Positions 1-12,300 of a DNA stretch of 64,000 nt are shown one piece after another. Numbering within the stretch: position 1 is the first letter of the stretch; each line of letters opens with the position of its first letter. The stretch covers positions 15,956,797 to 16,020,796 of the forward strand of contig OZ022580.1 in assembly GCA_963669155.1 (NCBI GenBank), written 5' to 3'. The position numbers and the translations under genes were made by a program. The notes under the pieces are model-generated. The model made no database searches and was not told the DNA's origin. It saw only the letters and a program-made list of their open reading frames with translations. The stretch is from Arbacia lixula (lineage: Eukaryota > Echinodermata > Echinoidea > Arbacioida > Arbaciidae).

Positions 1-2828
1 ATATCTCATATCATTACAGATACGGATAAACTAATTAGTATCTTAACTCAAGCATAACAAGCTGCACGGACATCATCATAATAGAAATTAAATATAAGTT
101 GTCAATTGAGCAATTAATCTTCCTGATACATGTAACATTCCTTGACAAAGAAGATCATGATTAAGTTCAATAATTGAATGGATTTCGGTTCACTAGTCTA
201 CTGTCTTCTTTTCATCGAAAATGAATCAATTTTGCGGAGAAATAAAACCATTGTGTTGCTGAATGCTATTACTATCATATATTGCGCAAATATGTTTTAC
301 ATGTCACTATTAAATCCAGTTATCATCAAATGAATTAAAGAATTGATTCTTCCAATGATTTCCATGTTTTAACTTTTACCCCACCGATTTGAGATGAATA
401 CTAGGATGAGCGACATTGTGGTTTGACATGTAAAATGCACGATTGGCATTGTTGTGTTTTTAATTCATTTTGTGATACACACGGGTAAATTGGTCATGAT
501 TTACCAAAATATGAAAACCGAATAAAACTTCCAAACGATTAAGGCCTAATATTCATTGACGATAAACCATGGAACCCGTTACCAAGGAAAAATGACATCC
601 TCACTCAAGTTCTGACTTTTCTGTTATCATTTGTAAAGGTGTTTCGTTTAACATGTTTAACACGTAGTGTATCGCTGTCAGGTATGAACAACCCCAAAAT
701 TTGCATTTATGTGACAAATGTAGCAATGGTTGTATGTACATGTATGCATTGTCGCGTTTTAGCTGGGCAAGGATCCTTCAGTTATCCGTTGCCTGATCTC
801 CCTACTACTATGTCATATTTCGAGAAGTGTACACGTTTTGCAGGCACTAACAAATTTGGTAACACCTGAACTACAATAACAACTATTAGATTGATTGTGT
901 GAAATATATGAAACTGAACAGTGACGTTAACATGGTGAAATACTAGTACTGAATTAAATCATATTCATATCATTTAAGTTTGGGCTTCAGCTTTTCCTTC
1001 AAGTGCAAATGAAAGATATTCAATTTTCCTCCATAACAATATCGCAACACATTACAAAGAGGACAGGACATCTCCATTGCACAATGTCGTACAGAGTTGA
1101 TTTGACCAAGTTGCTTTATAGTGTTATCTAAAATGCAGTTGACGTGTAGGCCTACTGCACAATTTTTGTTGATCTCCATCAATAAGTGAGTTTTTAAACA
1201 TCATGATTAATGATTTACCCTAAAAACATTTTTGGTTGACATATTTTTTGTGTGCAATTTTTTTTTATATTCATATCATCATGCTACATATATGATGCAA
1301 GTTCATAATCTATATTTTACAACATAGGGATAATCAGAAGGGTATTAATCGGCAGCGTAAATGAGCAATGATTTATTGATTCCAAAAGGCCGAGAGGGGA
1401 AAACACGAGAACGACAGACTGACACACTAACGTACGTAAAGACAGAGATACAGACAGACAATGCATGACATATTGTATTTATTGCCCACAGCAATCAAAT
1501 GTAAACAAAATAATGCGAAGGTCACATCAAAAGTGAAGCTACGACACTGTACGTAAATGATACTGAACAAACCCGAAAAGGCTATTGTGAAGCTTCACGT
1601 TGGCTCTTCTGCATTCGACAGTTCAAGTCTGTATTTTCATTTTGAATGCACGTCCCCAACACACAGAGGGAGGTTATTACTGTTATTGCTTTGCAAATGA
1701 AATACATTTTACGACTATTTGTCTATCTATTCCAGGCTCTAATAAACACGGTAAAGTAGATAATGCATACAAAGGTTACTTCTCCCACTTAGGCTCGTAT
1801 GACACTGATCTATTCTCTTATAAATATACCAGGACAGGGTCTGATTCTATAACCCATCGAGTTCAAAATCATCAGGTACATTTTTGAGAAATACGGATAC
1901 AGACGCATTTGAATGCGGAGGTTTTAAAACAAACTAAACACGTGAGTTTGAATTTACGGCCGATTCACGAGACACGATTCACAAGCGGAATTCACCAATA
2001 GCATGACTAATGTGCATTTCATATGTCACAGGTAGGGTTAATGAACTCAATCAGTATGCAATAGTGCCATCTGAAGAATCATAAAGGTGCTGAATGGTGA
2101 ACCGTAAAACTCATTTATTTCTCACTATGCACGACCCTCTCTTCCAGGACCATTTCACAGAATCATCCAGGGAAAAAGCTTTTTGTAGGTCATCAAGATG
2201 CTCCTGTATCTTCTCTTATCTCAATCAACGTTGTGGAAGTAGCATTATTTTCTTTCAGACTATCTTCTGAGTAATAAACTATTGTGGTACCACACTTTCG
2301 AGACTTCTGGAAGCGACTGGAAGAAGTGAGATGGTTAGAGCTTGTTTTTTGCTTCCTCTTAAATAAGGAAATAGATGTATTCCATAAATTGTAGTACCCC
2401 TGCTAAGAACAATAGCTCTCTGTTAAGATTGATTTAGTAACTAGACTAAAAGGTTTATAATTTCATTTGGTTAGATATCGGTGCGCATCAGTTACATGTG
2501 GTAATTGGTTGTATTATCAGCTTTGAAATATTCAAAAAGGCATGCTTCAAGAGGAGTTTGTCGACATGCATATCATTTCAAAAGAAACTGCAAAGTGTCA
2601 TGTAAGTCGTGTGCAGTTGTTGAGAGACAATAATTTGTCAGGATGGACACGGGTGCCATGAGTGTCACTAAATTAAAGACGTGGCATAAAAGCATGACAG
2701 TAGAGTTCGGAGATAATATATGACTCGTGTGCATAATTTGTTTTCACAAGTTGGCGCTTGAAGTTAAAATACAATCGGCCAAAATATGACGTAGGCAGAC
2801 TTCTGGCATACACCTCTTTGGGATAAAG
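1..2828. other. AT-rich intergenic DNA, no gene recognised
   Basis: I see only short unsupported open frames and no recognisable protein family, RNA gene or clear transposon end. No exon resembling the gene B signal-peptide exon was found here, although gene A should have one upstream. Confidence 0.5.
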
Positions 2829-2866
2829 GTCATCATCATCATCATCATCAACATCATCATCATCAT
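2829..2866. repeat. (CAT/ATC)n microsatellite
   Basis: An interrupted run of CAT triplets. In the antisense frame it reads as poly-Asp, which explains a spurious acidic open frame there. Confidence 0.9.
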
Positions 2867-2884
2867 TCATTGTTCAACCATTGT

Positions 2885-3850
2885 TGGATGAAGCCTTCCT
2901 CCATAAGTGTGCTTCACTTTGTCAAGTAATGCTAAATTGAGCATCCTTCTTTCCATACCTTTTTGTGTTGTTCTCAATTTATGTTCCATTTCTTTAGTTG
3001 TAGACCAGGCGTCTGTTCCATACGTCAATGTTGTTAAAATGGTCACTGGTCAAATATCCTTCTCCTCATTGCAAGTGGTATTTTCATGTCATTTAAAAGT
3101 TCTCTGCTCATATTAAAACTTCTCCACCCTCCTTTAATCCTTTTCAATACATCCCCTCTTCTATTATCCTTCATTTTCAAGATTTGGCCCAAGTAGTTGT
3201 AACTGTTGACTTTCTCTAACTAGTGATGATCTATTCTTATTTCCTCTGCTGTTTCAAAGGTAGTCATGAATTTTGTCTTTCCCATATGCATTTGCAAGCC
3301 GAGCCTTTTGCTTTCAACATGCAGACTTCGCAACTGTTCTTTCATATCTTGTGCGGAGGTTGTGATCAGTGCCACATCTTCTGCAAATTGTAGGTCACTT
3401 AGTTTTTCTCCGTCTATGTTGATTCCTTTTCGTGCAATGTTGGACTTTGTAAACACATCATGCAATGCTGCTGTGACAATTTTGGGTGATAATGTGCCCA
3501 TCTGTATGACACCTCTATTTATCTTCACTTCTTTTGAAATATCATGATCGATGTGGATTCTTGCCGTAGCATATGTGTATATGTCTTCCAAGAATTTAAC
3601 CTTCTTCAATTCCTTTATTTCCTAGCGCATCAAACATGTCCTTATGCTCTATGGAGTTGAATGCTTTCTGGAAATCTACGAAGCCTCAACACAGCTTGAG
3701 CTGGTACTCATTACCCTTTTCAATGAGCTGATTGATTGATTGTAGATGATCAGTTATTGATAAACCTCCTCTAAATCATGCTTGCTCCCTAGGTTCACTC
3801 CGGTCTAATATCCTCTTAAGCCGGGTTTTAATTACTTTAATTTCTTTTAG
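2885..3850 (-). mobile_element. Decayed RTE-type LINE reverse transcriptase fragment
   Basis: The minus strand codes a recognisable non-LTR reverse transcriptase core. In order it shows a DFQKAFNSIEH block (RT catalytic block A region), then ARIHIDHDISKEVKINRGV, then GINIDGEKLSDLQFAEDVALI. The last is the FADD catalytic box mutated to FAED. This pattern is typical of the RTE/BovB clade. The open stretch is 3220-3609; homology continues on both sides with stops and frameshifts, so it is a dead 5'- and 3'-incomplete copy. Clade assignment is by motif recall, not by search. Confidence 0.75.
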
Positions 3851-4853
3851 AGCCAAGAACCACCTTTTAATCCAACCAGTCCTTCATCATCTCTCTTTGT
3901 TTCGGCCAAATGTCTCACTTGAAACCTTTAAGTTCTTTGAGCAAGTCTTTTAGTTTTTCTAGTGTCCTCACACATAAGGAGCCAGCTTTCGTACTCCCGC
4001 CAGCCTTGCAGCTTCCTTGCAGCTTCCTTGCGGCTTTGACTGCACGACGTCATCTAAATATTTACCTTCCGAGTGGTTGCTGGTCAAGTTTCGACTACTA
4101 GTGTAGTTGAGCCCGTTCTGGCCATGGCAATACGGCCTTTCTTAGTTGTTACTTGTATACTGATTGAGGGTTTTTTGCCATATACTGATGCGCCTACAGG
4201 GCGAGTTGTCAGTAGAGTGTCTGGCTATCTTTCCCTTAGTCTCTGGCTAAAGAACCTGTCCTGGAGACTCAGGATGTTGTTGTTATTGGCTTTGCCTTGG
4301 CTTTGCGTGACATTTCCACTACCTCTCTCAGGATGCCTGAGCTGGTCAGGTTATTTACCACCGCCCGGGACTCGGTGGTGGCGTTTGCTGGCAGTACTGG
4401 CTCATCATAATAATGAAACGCCATAATAGCAGTATTTGGTTCTCCTCCTGGGTCACCGCAACACTGTAATAAAGGTAGTTTGACCTTATTCTGACTGGGC
4501 TTTTAAAGAGCAGGCCTTGACGGGTGGGAGGGGTGGGTCATTTTTGACCCCTCCCCTAATATCTCAGCCACGGAAGGTTATATCAACGCAAAATTTTGCA
4601 TGGCGAGAATAGAACATGTTAAGAGCGCAGCTACATTTTGGTATTAAATTTTGTGTTAATTCTCATTGATAACATTTTAGATGCATATTATTAAAATTTG
4701 TTCATGATTCAATGACAAAAAGTACCGTGCAATTCAAGAAAAGGGTCATGAAAAGGCGTGTTACGATGTGCAGCGGTTGGGCGTCAGTTGTGGATGTCGT
4801 ACAGCCACACACATTCATCCATCAAACTATTTCATTTTGATATCCATATCCAG
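3851..4853. other. Intergenic/upstream of gene A; possible 5' LINE remnant
   Basis: No supported gene. The stretch from about 3900 to 4450 is more GC-balanced and, on the minus strand, lies directly 5' of the RTE fragment, so it may be that element's upstream part. The last ~45 bases match the sequence upstream of the first SRCR exon of gene B, marking the start of inverted homology between the two loci. Confidence 0.4.
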
Positions 4854-5174
4854 AGACGACTGGCGACGTGCGTCTAGTTAATGGGGGCGCGCCAAACCGA
4901 GGACGAGTGGAAATCTATTACGACTACCAATGGGGGACCATCTGTGATGACACATGGGACACGGCCGACGCAATCGTGGTCTGCCGGCAACTCGGCTATA
5001 GCACTGACCAGGTCAATGCACTGGTTGAGGCCGATTATGGACAGGGCAGCGGCCCAATTCAGTTGGACGGAACTTTTTGCAATGGGAGGGAGTACCGCTT
5101 AGAGGACTGTACTCACTCCGACTGGCTTGATAACAACTGCGCCCATTCGGAAGATGCTGCAGTAGAATGCGGGG
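4854..5174 (+). CDS. Gene A exon: SRCR domain 1
   Basis: 321 bp, phase 1-1, after acceptor ATATCCAG and before donor GTAAGC. It codes a divergent SRCR domain: [35 protein letters not shown], then a [11 protein letters not shown] block and [13 protein letters not shown]. Six cysteines are present. It differs strongly from the other six domains but closely matches the first SRCR exon of gene B (44749-45069), so it is the orthologous membrane-distal position in both genes. Confidence 0.85.
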
Positions 5175-6287
5175 GTAAGCTAGTAATTATCAACCCCAAG
5201 TGATTGTCGTACAAACAGAACATTGACAAGTCATGACGCAAGCACATAATTAAATTAAAAAAAAAAAAGGAGTGTGGGGGGGGGGGGGCGTAGCTCGAGC
5301 ATTCCAAATAGGTCACACCCAAGGGAGGACCTCACTTCAATTTGAATGAAGTAAAATCATCTGACAGGTGATCCTCTAGGAAAAGCTAAATTCTTTGACC
5401 CCAATGGAAAGCGCATGGATATCCGAAATGATTCTCTCATAAACATATTATATTATTCAGACAAGAGTTTCCTAACACAGAAACCCGCCTACGTACATGT
5501 CAAAATGCAAACAGTCTACACAACATTCTATGTTAATTGGTCTAGGCGAACCATATACGCAAAAGGCATTCGAAAGGGGGTGGAAGGGGAAAAGGGGTGG
5601 ACAATGATGATTACGGAAATATATATTACCTATTTTCTCCCTCTTTGGACTGCAGTTTGTTTTTAATGACGCTAATGTACTTTTTTATTCGCTGACGTCC
5701 AAAGGCATTTCAACTTTCTTCAATTGAATTTACTTCAACCAGTTGTTCCTGATGGTAGCATCCGCCTCATGGATGGCACCGTTACAGACGAGGGCCGAGT
5801 TGAGATCTACCATGACGGCGAATGGGGAACGGTCTGTGATGATTACTGGGGAGATGCAGACGCCCAGGTAGTGTGCCGTCAACTCGGCTATGGCTCACCA
5901 GCGTCAGCTGTAGGGAGATCTTCTGCCTACTTCGGCCAGGGATCTGGCACCATCTGGCTGGATGACGTGAGCTGTGTCGGTGATGAAAGTCGGCTAGACG
6001 ATTGTAGCAATAATGGTTGGGGAATCGAGAACTGTGGTCACAATGAAGACGCGGGAGTTTCATGCAGCAGTGACGGTAAATGTCTTCCAACGAATGCTGC
6101 AATTGATTTCGCAGCAAATTTTCCTTGTTTTATATATAAATCATTTAAATTTCAAAACCATTTAAGCCAAGGTATGTAAGTCATTATTTTCTTATTTATT
6201 GTTATTCATTTCTTTCTTTATATTTTTGTTTTATCATTAATCTAATATCTATATTATTCATTTATTATTATTATTATTAGTAGTAGT

Positions 6288-6328
<41 letters not shown>

Positions 6329-9300
6329 ACTTATTATTTTTTATTATAATCATTATTATCAATCATTGCAAAAGTACTTGAGAGGGCCGCTGTTTCTCAG
6401 ATGCAAAGTTATTTGACGGCACACAAACTTCATTCAAGGATGCAATCGGCTTATCGGCAGAATCAAAGCTGTGAAACTGCATTACTACGTGTCCACAATG
6501 ACCTGCTCCTCAGCCTGGATCAAGGACAAGATGCATTGTTAGTGTTGCTGGACTACTCCGCTGCTTTTGACTCGATTAGCCACGAAATACTTCTTCGAAG
6601 ACTACAATTTAGCTTTGGATTCAAAAGCAGCTCATTGAATTGGATCCATACTTATGTTACACATAGATATCAACATGTAGTAATCAATGATGAGGTTTCA
6701 AACCAACGTGTCATATGCCAGTGTGTCCCACAAGGATCTGTGATGGGTCCTATATTATTTACTTTGTATTAATCCCCATTAGAGACAATTTTGCAGAGTT
6801 ATTGGTTTGGTTATGTGGTCTATGCTGATGATACTTAGCTTTATACGCTGAAGCATTCAGACCTACCATTAGTTATTCTTCAGAGTCATGTTTAGTAGAT
6901 ATCAAGTTGTGGTCATCATGTAATTTGTTACGACTGAACGCTGAGAAAACTTAATTCCTTCATTTGTCTTCTCGATTTAGAACAAAAAATATAATACCAT
7001 CTGTTTTGTTTAATGAGAGCTCACTACAACAGTTGTGGAAGTCTTGGTTGGGAAAACCATAATTGTAATCACTTTGAAGACGCGGGAGTCTCGTGCAACA
7101 GTGACGGTTGTACAAACATTGCTTTATATGATTTCGCAAAAAAAATAACCATGTCTTGCAAATTACAAGACACTAGCAGATATATGATCGTTCTTCCGTA
7201 TTTGAATATTATATATTATGTATGTTTATTTTTATTGATATCAAAACATATTTAACATTTTAACATATTTAAACAGGATGACTAGATCAGCACAGTTTTA
7301 CATTAAGTTCCTGTATAACAATATTGATACAAAAAACATGCAACAGTCAGGATAACCAGTAAAAACACCCAATAATATTAAAACACTTTGCCAGTAAAGT
7401 TTATTGATCGTTATTAAAATAAAAAAAATCACATGTCTTATTGATATTTACAAATTGAAAAAAAAAAGATATATTAAAGACTTACAGGCTCAGCAAAACA
7501 CAACACACAAACTAAACCATACGATCAAAAGTGCATAACAACTATACACATTAATTCAAATCATACAGACTATGCAATCACCCAAGGACAAAGGGAAGAG
7601 AAAATTCCCAGTAAAGATCACTTCACTGAACTCAACACACCACATTAGCACAAATGTAACACACACGTCAGCCATTCTGTTGCTAAGCCTGCAAGGCGTT
7701 CTTGAATTTAAAAAGAAACAATGAAAGTAGCGACGAAAAAAAATTGTTGCTGAGAGACACCTTATTGGATGTTGTCTGGTTGTACATTTACATTCGAATG
7801 AATTAAAAGAACATTTTCTTATATATATATGCTCTTGAAAGATTGAAGAGAGCTTGAGTTTTTCATTGCATCTGGTAACGCATTTAATTTTTTTTTACCG
7901 GACTGCATATCTCAAAATGTGCTTTGAGGAATTTAAATTGGGTTTCAGTATTACAGCATTTAAATTATCAGCTGCTCTGGTATTAAATTTATGTCTTTCA
8001 AAAAGCATTTCAATACTATTGCACAAACAAATAGGTGCCATGTTACATATATTTTACCTAAGCGTGATATTTCTTTGATCAGTAGCTCCATAGCTAGTAA
8101 TAGCAAAATGCAGATTTGATGCCTGCTACTTTCTTCATGCGTAGGGCTTCTTGAAATAACACCAAGTTTGTCATCATGGTTTGATGCCTGTTACTACCGC
8201 CGTAAATGATAATAGGCAAGCATGGTATTGGACATTACAACCATGAAAACGGCAGTCACATCAACGATCTGGGAATGGTTTTCTGTTCCCCTTAATCTTC
8301 CAAACAGATTCCGAAGGGAGCATCCGGCTCGTGGGAGGTTTTTCCGCAGACGAGGGCCGAGTCGAGATCTACCATGACGGCGAATGGGGAACGGTCTGTG
8401 ATGATAGCTGGGGAGATGCAGACGCCCAGGTAGTGTGCCGTCAACTCGGCTATGGCTCACCAGCGTCAGCTGTAGGGAGGTCTTCTGCCTACTTCGGCCA
8501 GGGATCTGGCACCATCTGGCTGGATGACGTGAGCTGTGTCGGTGATGAAAGTCGGCTAAACGATTGTGGCAATAGTGGTTGGGGAATCGAGAACTGTGCA
8601 CACAGTGAAGACGCAGGAGTTTCGTGCAACATTGACGGTAATTGTCTTCCAACGAATGCTGCAATTGTTTTCGCAGCAAATTATCCTTTTTTATATATAT
8701 AAATTATCAAAATTTCAAAAACATTAAAGCCAAGTTATGTAATTTTTTTTACATTATTTCATTATTTTCTTATTCATTGTTTTTTCTTTCTTTCTTTAAC
8801 TTTTTTGTTCAATCATTTCTCTAATATCTTTCTTACTCATTTATTATTATTGTTATTATTTTTATTAATATCATTATCATTATTATTATTATTATTTTCA
8901 TTATTATAATTATTATTAATCTTTGCAAATGTATTTGAGGAGGGCCGCTGTTTCTCAGATGCAAAGTTATTTGTCGGCACACAAACTTCATTCAAGGATG
9001 CAGTGGGCTTATCGGCAGAATCAAAGCTGTGAAACTGCATTACTACGTGTCCTCAATGACCTGCTCCTCAGCCTGGATCAAGGACAAGAGGCATTGTTAG
9101 TGTTGCTGGACTTCTCTGCTGCTTTTGACTCGATTAGCCAAGAAATACTTCTTCGAAGACTACAATTTAGCTTTGGATTCAAGAGCAGTTCATTGGAATG
9201 GCTCCATACTTACAGTTGTCCTCAAAATTATTCATACCCTTGTTAATTTCTATGATTTTTTTATTTTTGTGATGAAATGAATGCATTTTGTCAAGTGTAT

Positions 9301-12300
9301 ATCAGTTATATGTGACCAACATGTGAAAGAATAACAACAATACACAATTCAAGAAATTCATCATTTCAGGGGTATTTTATTCATGGATTTTCAAAAAATG
9401 CCATGTTCAAAATTATTCATACCCTAGGTTTACTGAGTCCAATGTCTTTCTTTGATAGTCAATAGCAAAGCCTTTGTTTCTTATGACTGCTTCTAGACGG
9501 TTCTTGTACGTGTCCACAAGCTTCCTGCATGTCTTCTGGGGGGATGTTGGCCCACTCTTCCTTGGCAAAAGCCTCAAGCTGGGACAGGTTGGTCGGTTTC
9601 CTAGCCAACACTCTGGTCTTCAAGTCTCGCCACAAGTTCTCAATTGGATTCAGGTCAGGACTCTGACTTGGCCATTCGAGGACGTTGACATCATTGTCCT
9701 TGAACCATTTCTTCACTACCTTGGCGGTATGTTTTGGATCATTGTCCTGCTGGTACTTCCAATTAGGGCCAAACTGGAGTTTCTCAGCGGATTCCTTCAC
9801 GTTTTCATCAAGGATCGTGATGTAATCCTCCTTTCTCATGATTCCTTGGACCTTGACGAGATTGCCTGTGCCACTGGAAGAGAAGCATCCCCATAGCATT
9901 ATGTTTCCACCACTTGCTTGACGGTGGGCACAGTGTTCTTTGAAGTGTATGCTTCTCCTTTTTTCCTCCAGACGTATTCAACATCCATATGGCCAAATAA
10001 CTCCAACTTTGTCTCATCAGACCACAGGATGGTTGACCAAAAGCTGGAATCTTGCTTTAGATGACCTTTAGCAAAGGCTAGGCGAGCCTCCAGATGCTTC
10101 TTCCTGAGCAGCGGGGTCTTCCGAGGCCTACGTCCATGGAGACCTCCTCTGTGCAAGACTCGCTCAATAGTGGACCGTGACACCTTCGTCCCTGCCTGGT
10201 CAAGCGTTCGAAGTAGGGCCTTGTGGTCCGGGGGTTGTTTTTGACCTCTCGGCAGATTTTCCTGGCAAGTTTGGGGGACACCTTTCTCTTCCTGCCACGC
10301 CCACAGAGGTTTTTAACAGTATTGAACTACTTGTGCTTGTTGATAATGCTCTGCACGGTTGCCACAGGGACATCATATTGCTTCGAAATGGCCTTATAAC
10401 CCTTTCCTTCAATGTGGGCACGCACAAGACGTTGCCGTAGGTCCTCACTGAGCTCCTTCTTCTTGGCCATGATGATCAGAAACTGAGAATGACCAGAACA
10501 CGTTTCTTCTATTTAAAGTCTTATGGAAAGATGCTATGTGTTTGACAATAGTTTCACGTTTGGTCAACAAAAAAGGTATATAATCCATTGGAACATCTTG
10601 AAATAACTATAGGACAAAGATTAACACATTCTCAGGAAAGGAAAACAATGGATACTATGAAGAAAGAACATTTTTGTTGAGGTATTGTCAGGGGTATGAA
10701 TAATTCTGAACATGAGGGAAAAATAACTTTTGGACTTATCTATTATTATGCAAATGAAGTTTAGCCAACTCATATGTGGATTTGTGCATAGCAACAAGTA
10801 GACAAAAGATACACAGGAAGTACCAACATAATAGCTTTTACCAAGGAAGAATCTATCAAAGACTGTTATTTTCAATGGGGTATGAATAATTTTGAGGACA
10901 ACTGTATGTTACAAATAGATATCAACATGTAGTAATCAATGATGAGGTTTCAAAACAACGTGTCATACCCCAGGGTGTCCCACAAGGATCTGCGATGGGT
11001 CCTATATTATCTACTTTGTATTAATCCCCATTAGAGACAATTTTGCAGAGTTATTGGTTTGGTTATGTGGTCTATGCTGATGATACTTAGCTTTATACGC
11101 TGAAGCATTCAGACCTACCATTAGTTATTCTTCAGAGTCATGTTTAGCAGATATCAAGTTGTGGTCATCATGTAATTTGTTACGACTGAACGCTGAGAAA
11201 ACTTAATTCCTTCATTTGTCTTCTCGATTTAGAACAAAAAATAAAATACCATCTGTTTTGTTTAATGAGAGCTCACTACAACAGTTGTGGCAGTCTTGGT
11301 TGGGAAAACCATAATTGTAATCACTTTGAAGACGCGGGAGTCTCGTGCAACAGTGACGGTAACAGTGACGGTTGACCAAACATTGCTTTATATGATTTCG
11401 CAAAAAAAAAATAACCATGTCTTGCAAATTACAAGACACTAGCAGATATATGATCGTTCTTCCGTATTTGAATATTATATATTATGTATGTTTATTTTTA
11501 TTGATATCAAAACATATTTAACATTTTAACATATTGTTGCAAAACTGCCGATCCTTTGAATAGGAAAATTAACAGAGGAATAGAAGAGAGATATTTAGAC
11601 GAAGAAACATAGACGACTAGAATATATGTGATATTAAATTAATCTACAAACAATTAACTTGCGTTTATTTACAGATATTTACATAGTCACCGTTACAGGT
11701 TAGACATTTGCCTTCTCAAAACTACACTACGCCACACCAAATAGTTACAGAACACACATGCTACCAACATACCCCACAACTCCAGGCACTCAGCTCCATC
11801 GCAAACGCGTCCACCCTGCACACAGAGTCAGCAGCATCTCTTCTACACCTCAAAAATCCCCTTCCCCCAGACCAAAACTTTGTGCTGACCAAGCACATGG
11901 TCATGGGGCTAGTCTGTCCCCGCAGACCCTATTATTTCTGTAACATTGCCCCCTCCTTAAATTTGAACGTCCCGTTCAACACTAATATTTAACTCAGGTG
12001 TACTACGTAAGGCTTTGTAACTAGTACACTTAGATAAGCAGTTGAGTAAATATGGTTACTAACAAATTATTAACCTAAAATAACATATAACGGATTATAT
12101 GATTTCTGAACACAGAATTCGAACATGATCACTAGTTTTATCTGCTGACAGCCATTTACACCGTCATTACGCATCATCAGTACCATTTACAAACTGACGG
12201 CTTCACCTTCGAAATATGTGGTTGACTTTACCAAACGTATCGAACATATACGGACATGGCATATATCGCCTGTAAAAAAAAAACATGTAATTTACAACAT

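Noticed and set aside
2673..2870. Acidic poly-Asp frame
   Set aside because: Translation of the CAT/ATC microsatellite; no other support.
4270..4350. Possible signal peptide exon for gene A (MLLLLALPWLCVTF)
   Set aside because: No phase-1 donor follows at a suitable place, and the sequence lies in what may be a LINE 5' remnant.
8194..8679. Long minus-strand frames rich in His/Arg opposite SRCR exons (also near 5782, 16786, 20831, 23292, 28055 and 43787 on the other strand for gene B)
   Set aside because: They are antisense shadows of conserved SRCR exons, recurring because the exons are duplicated; no start, splice or family support.
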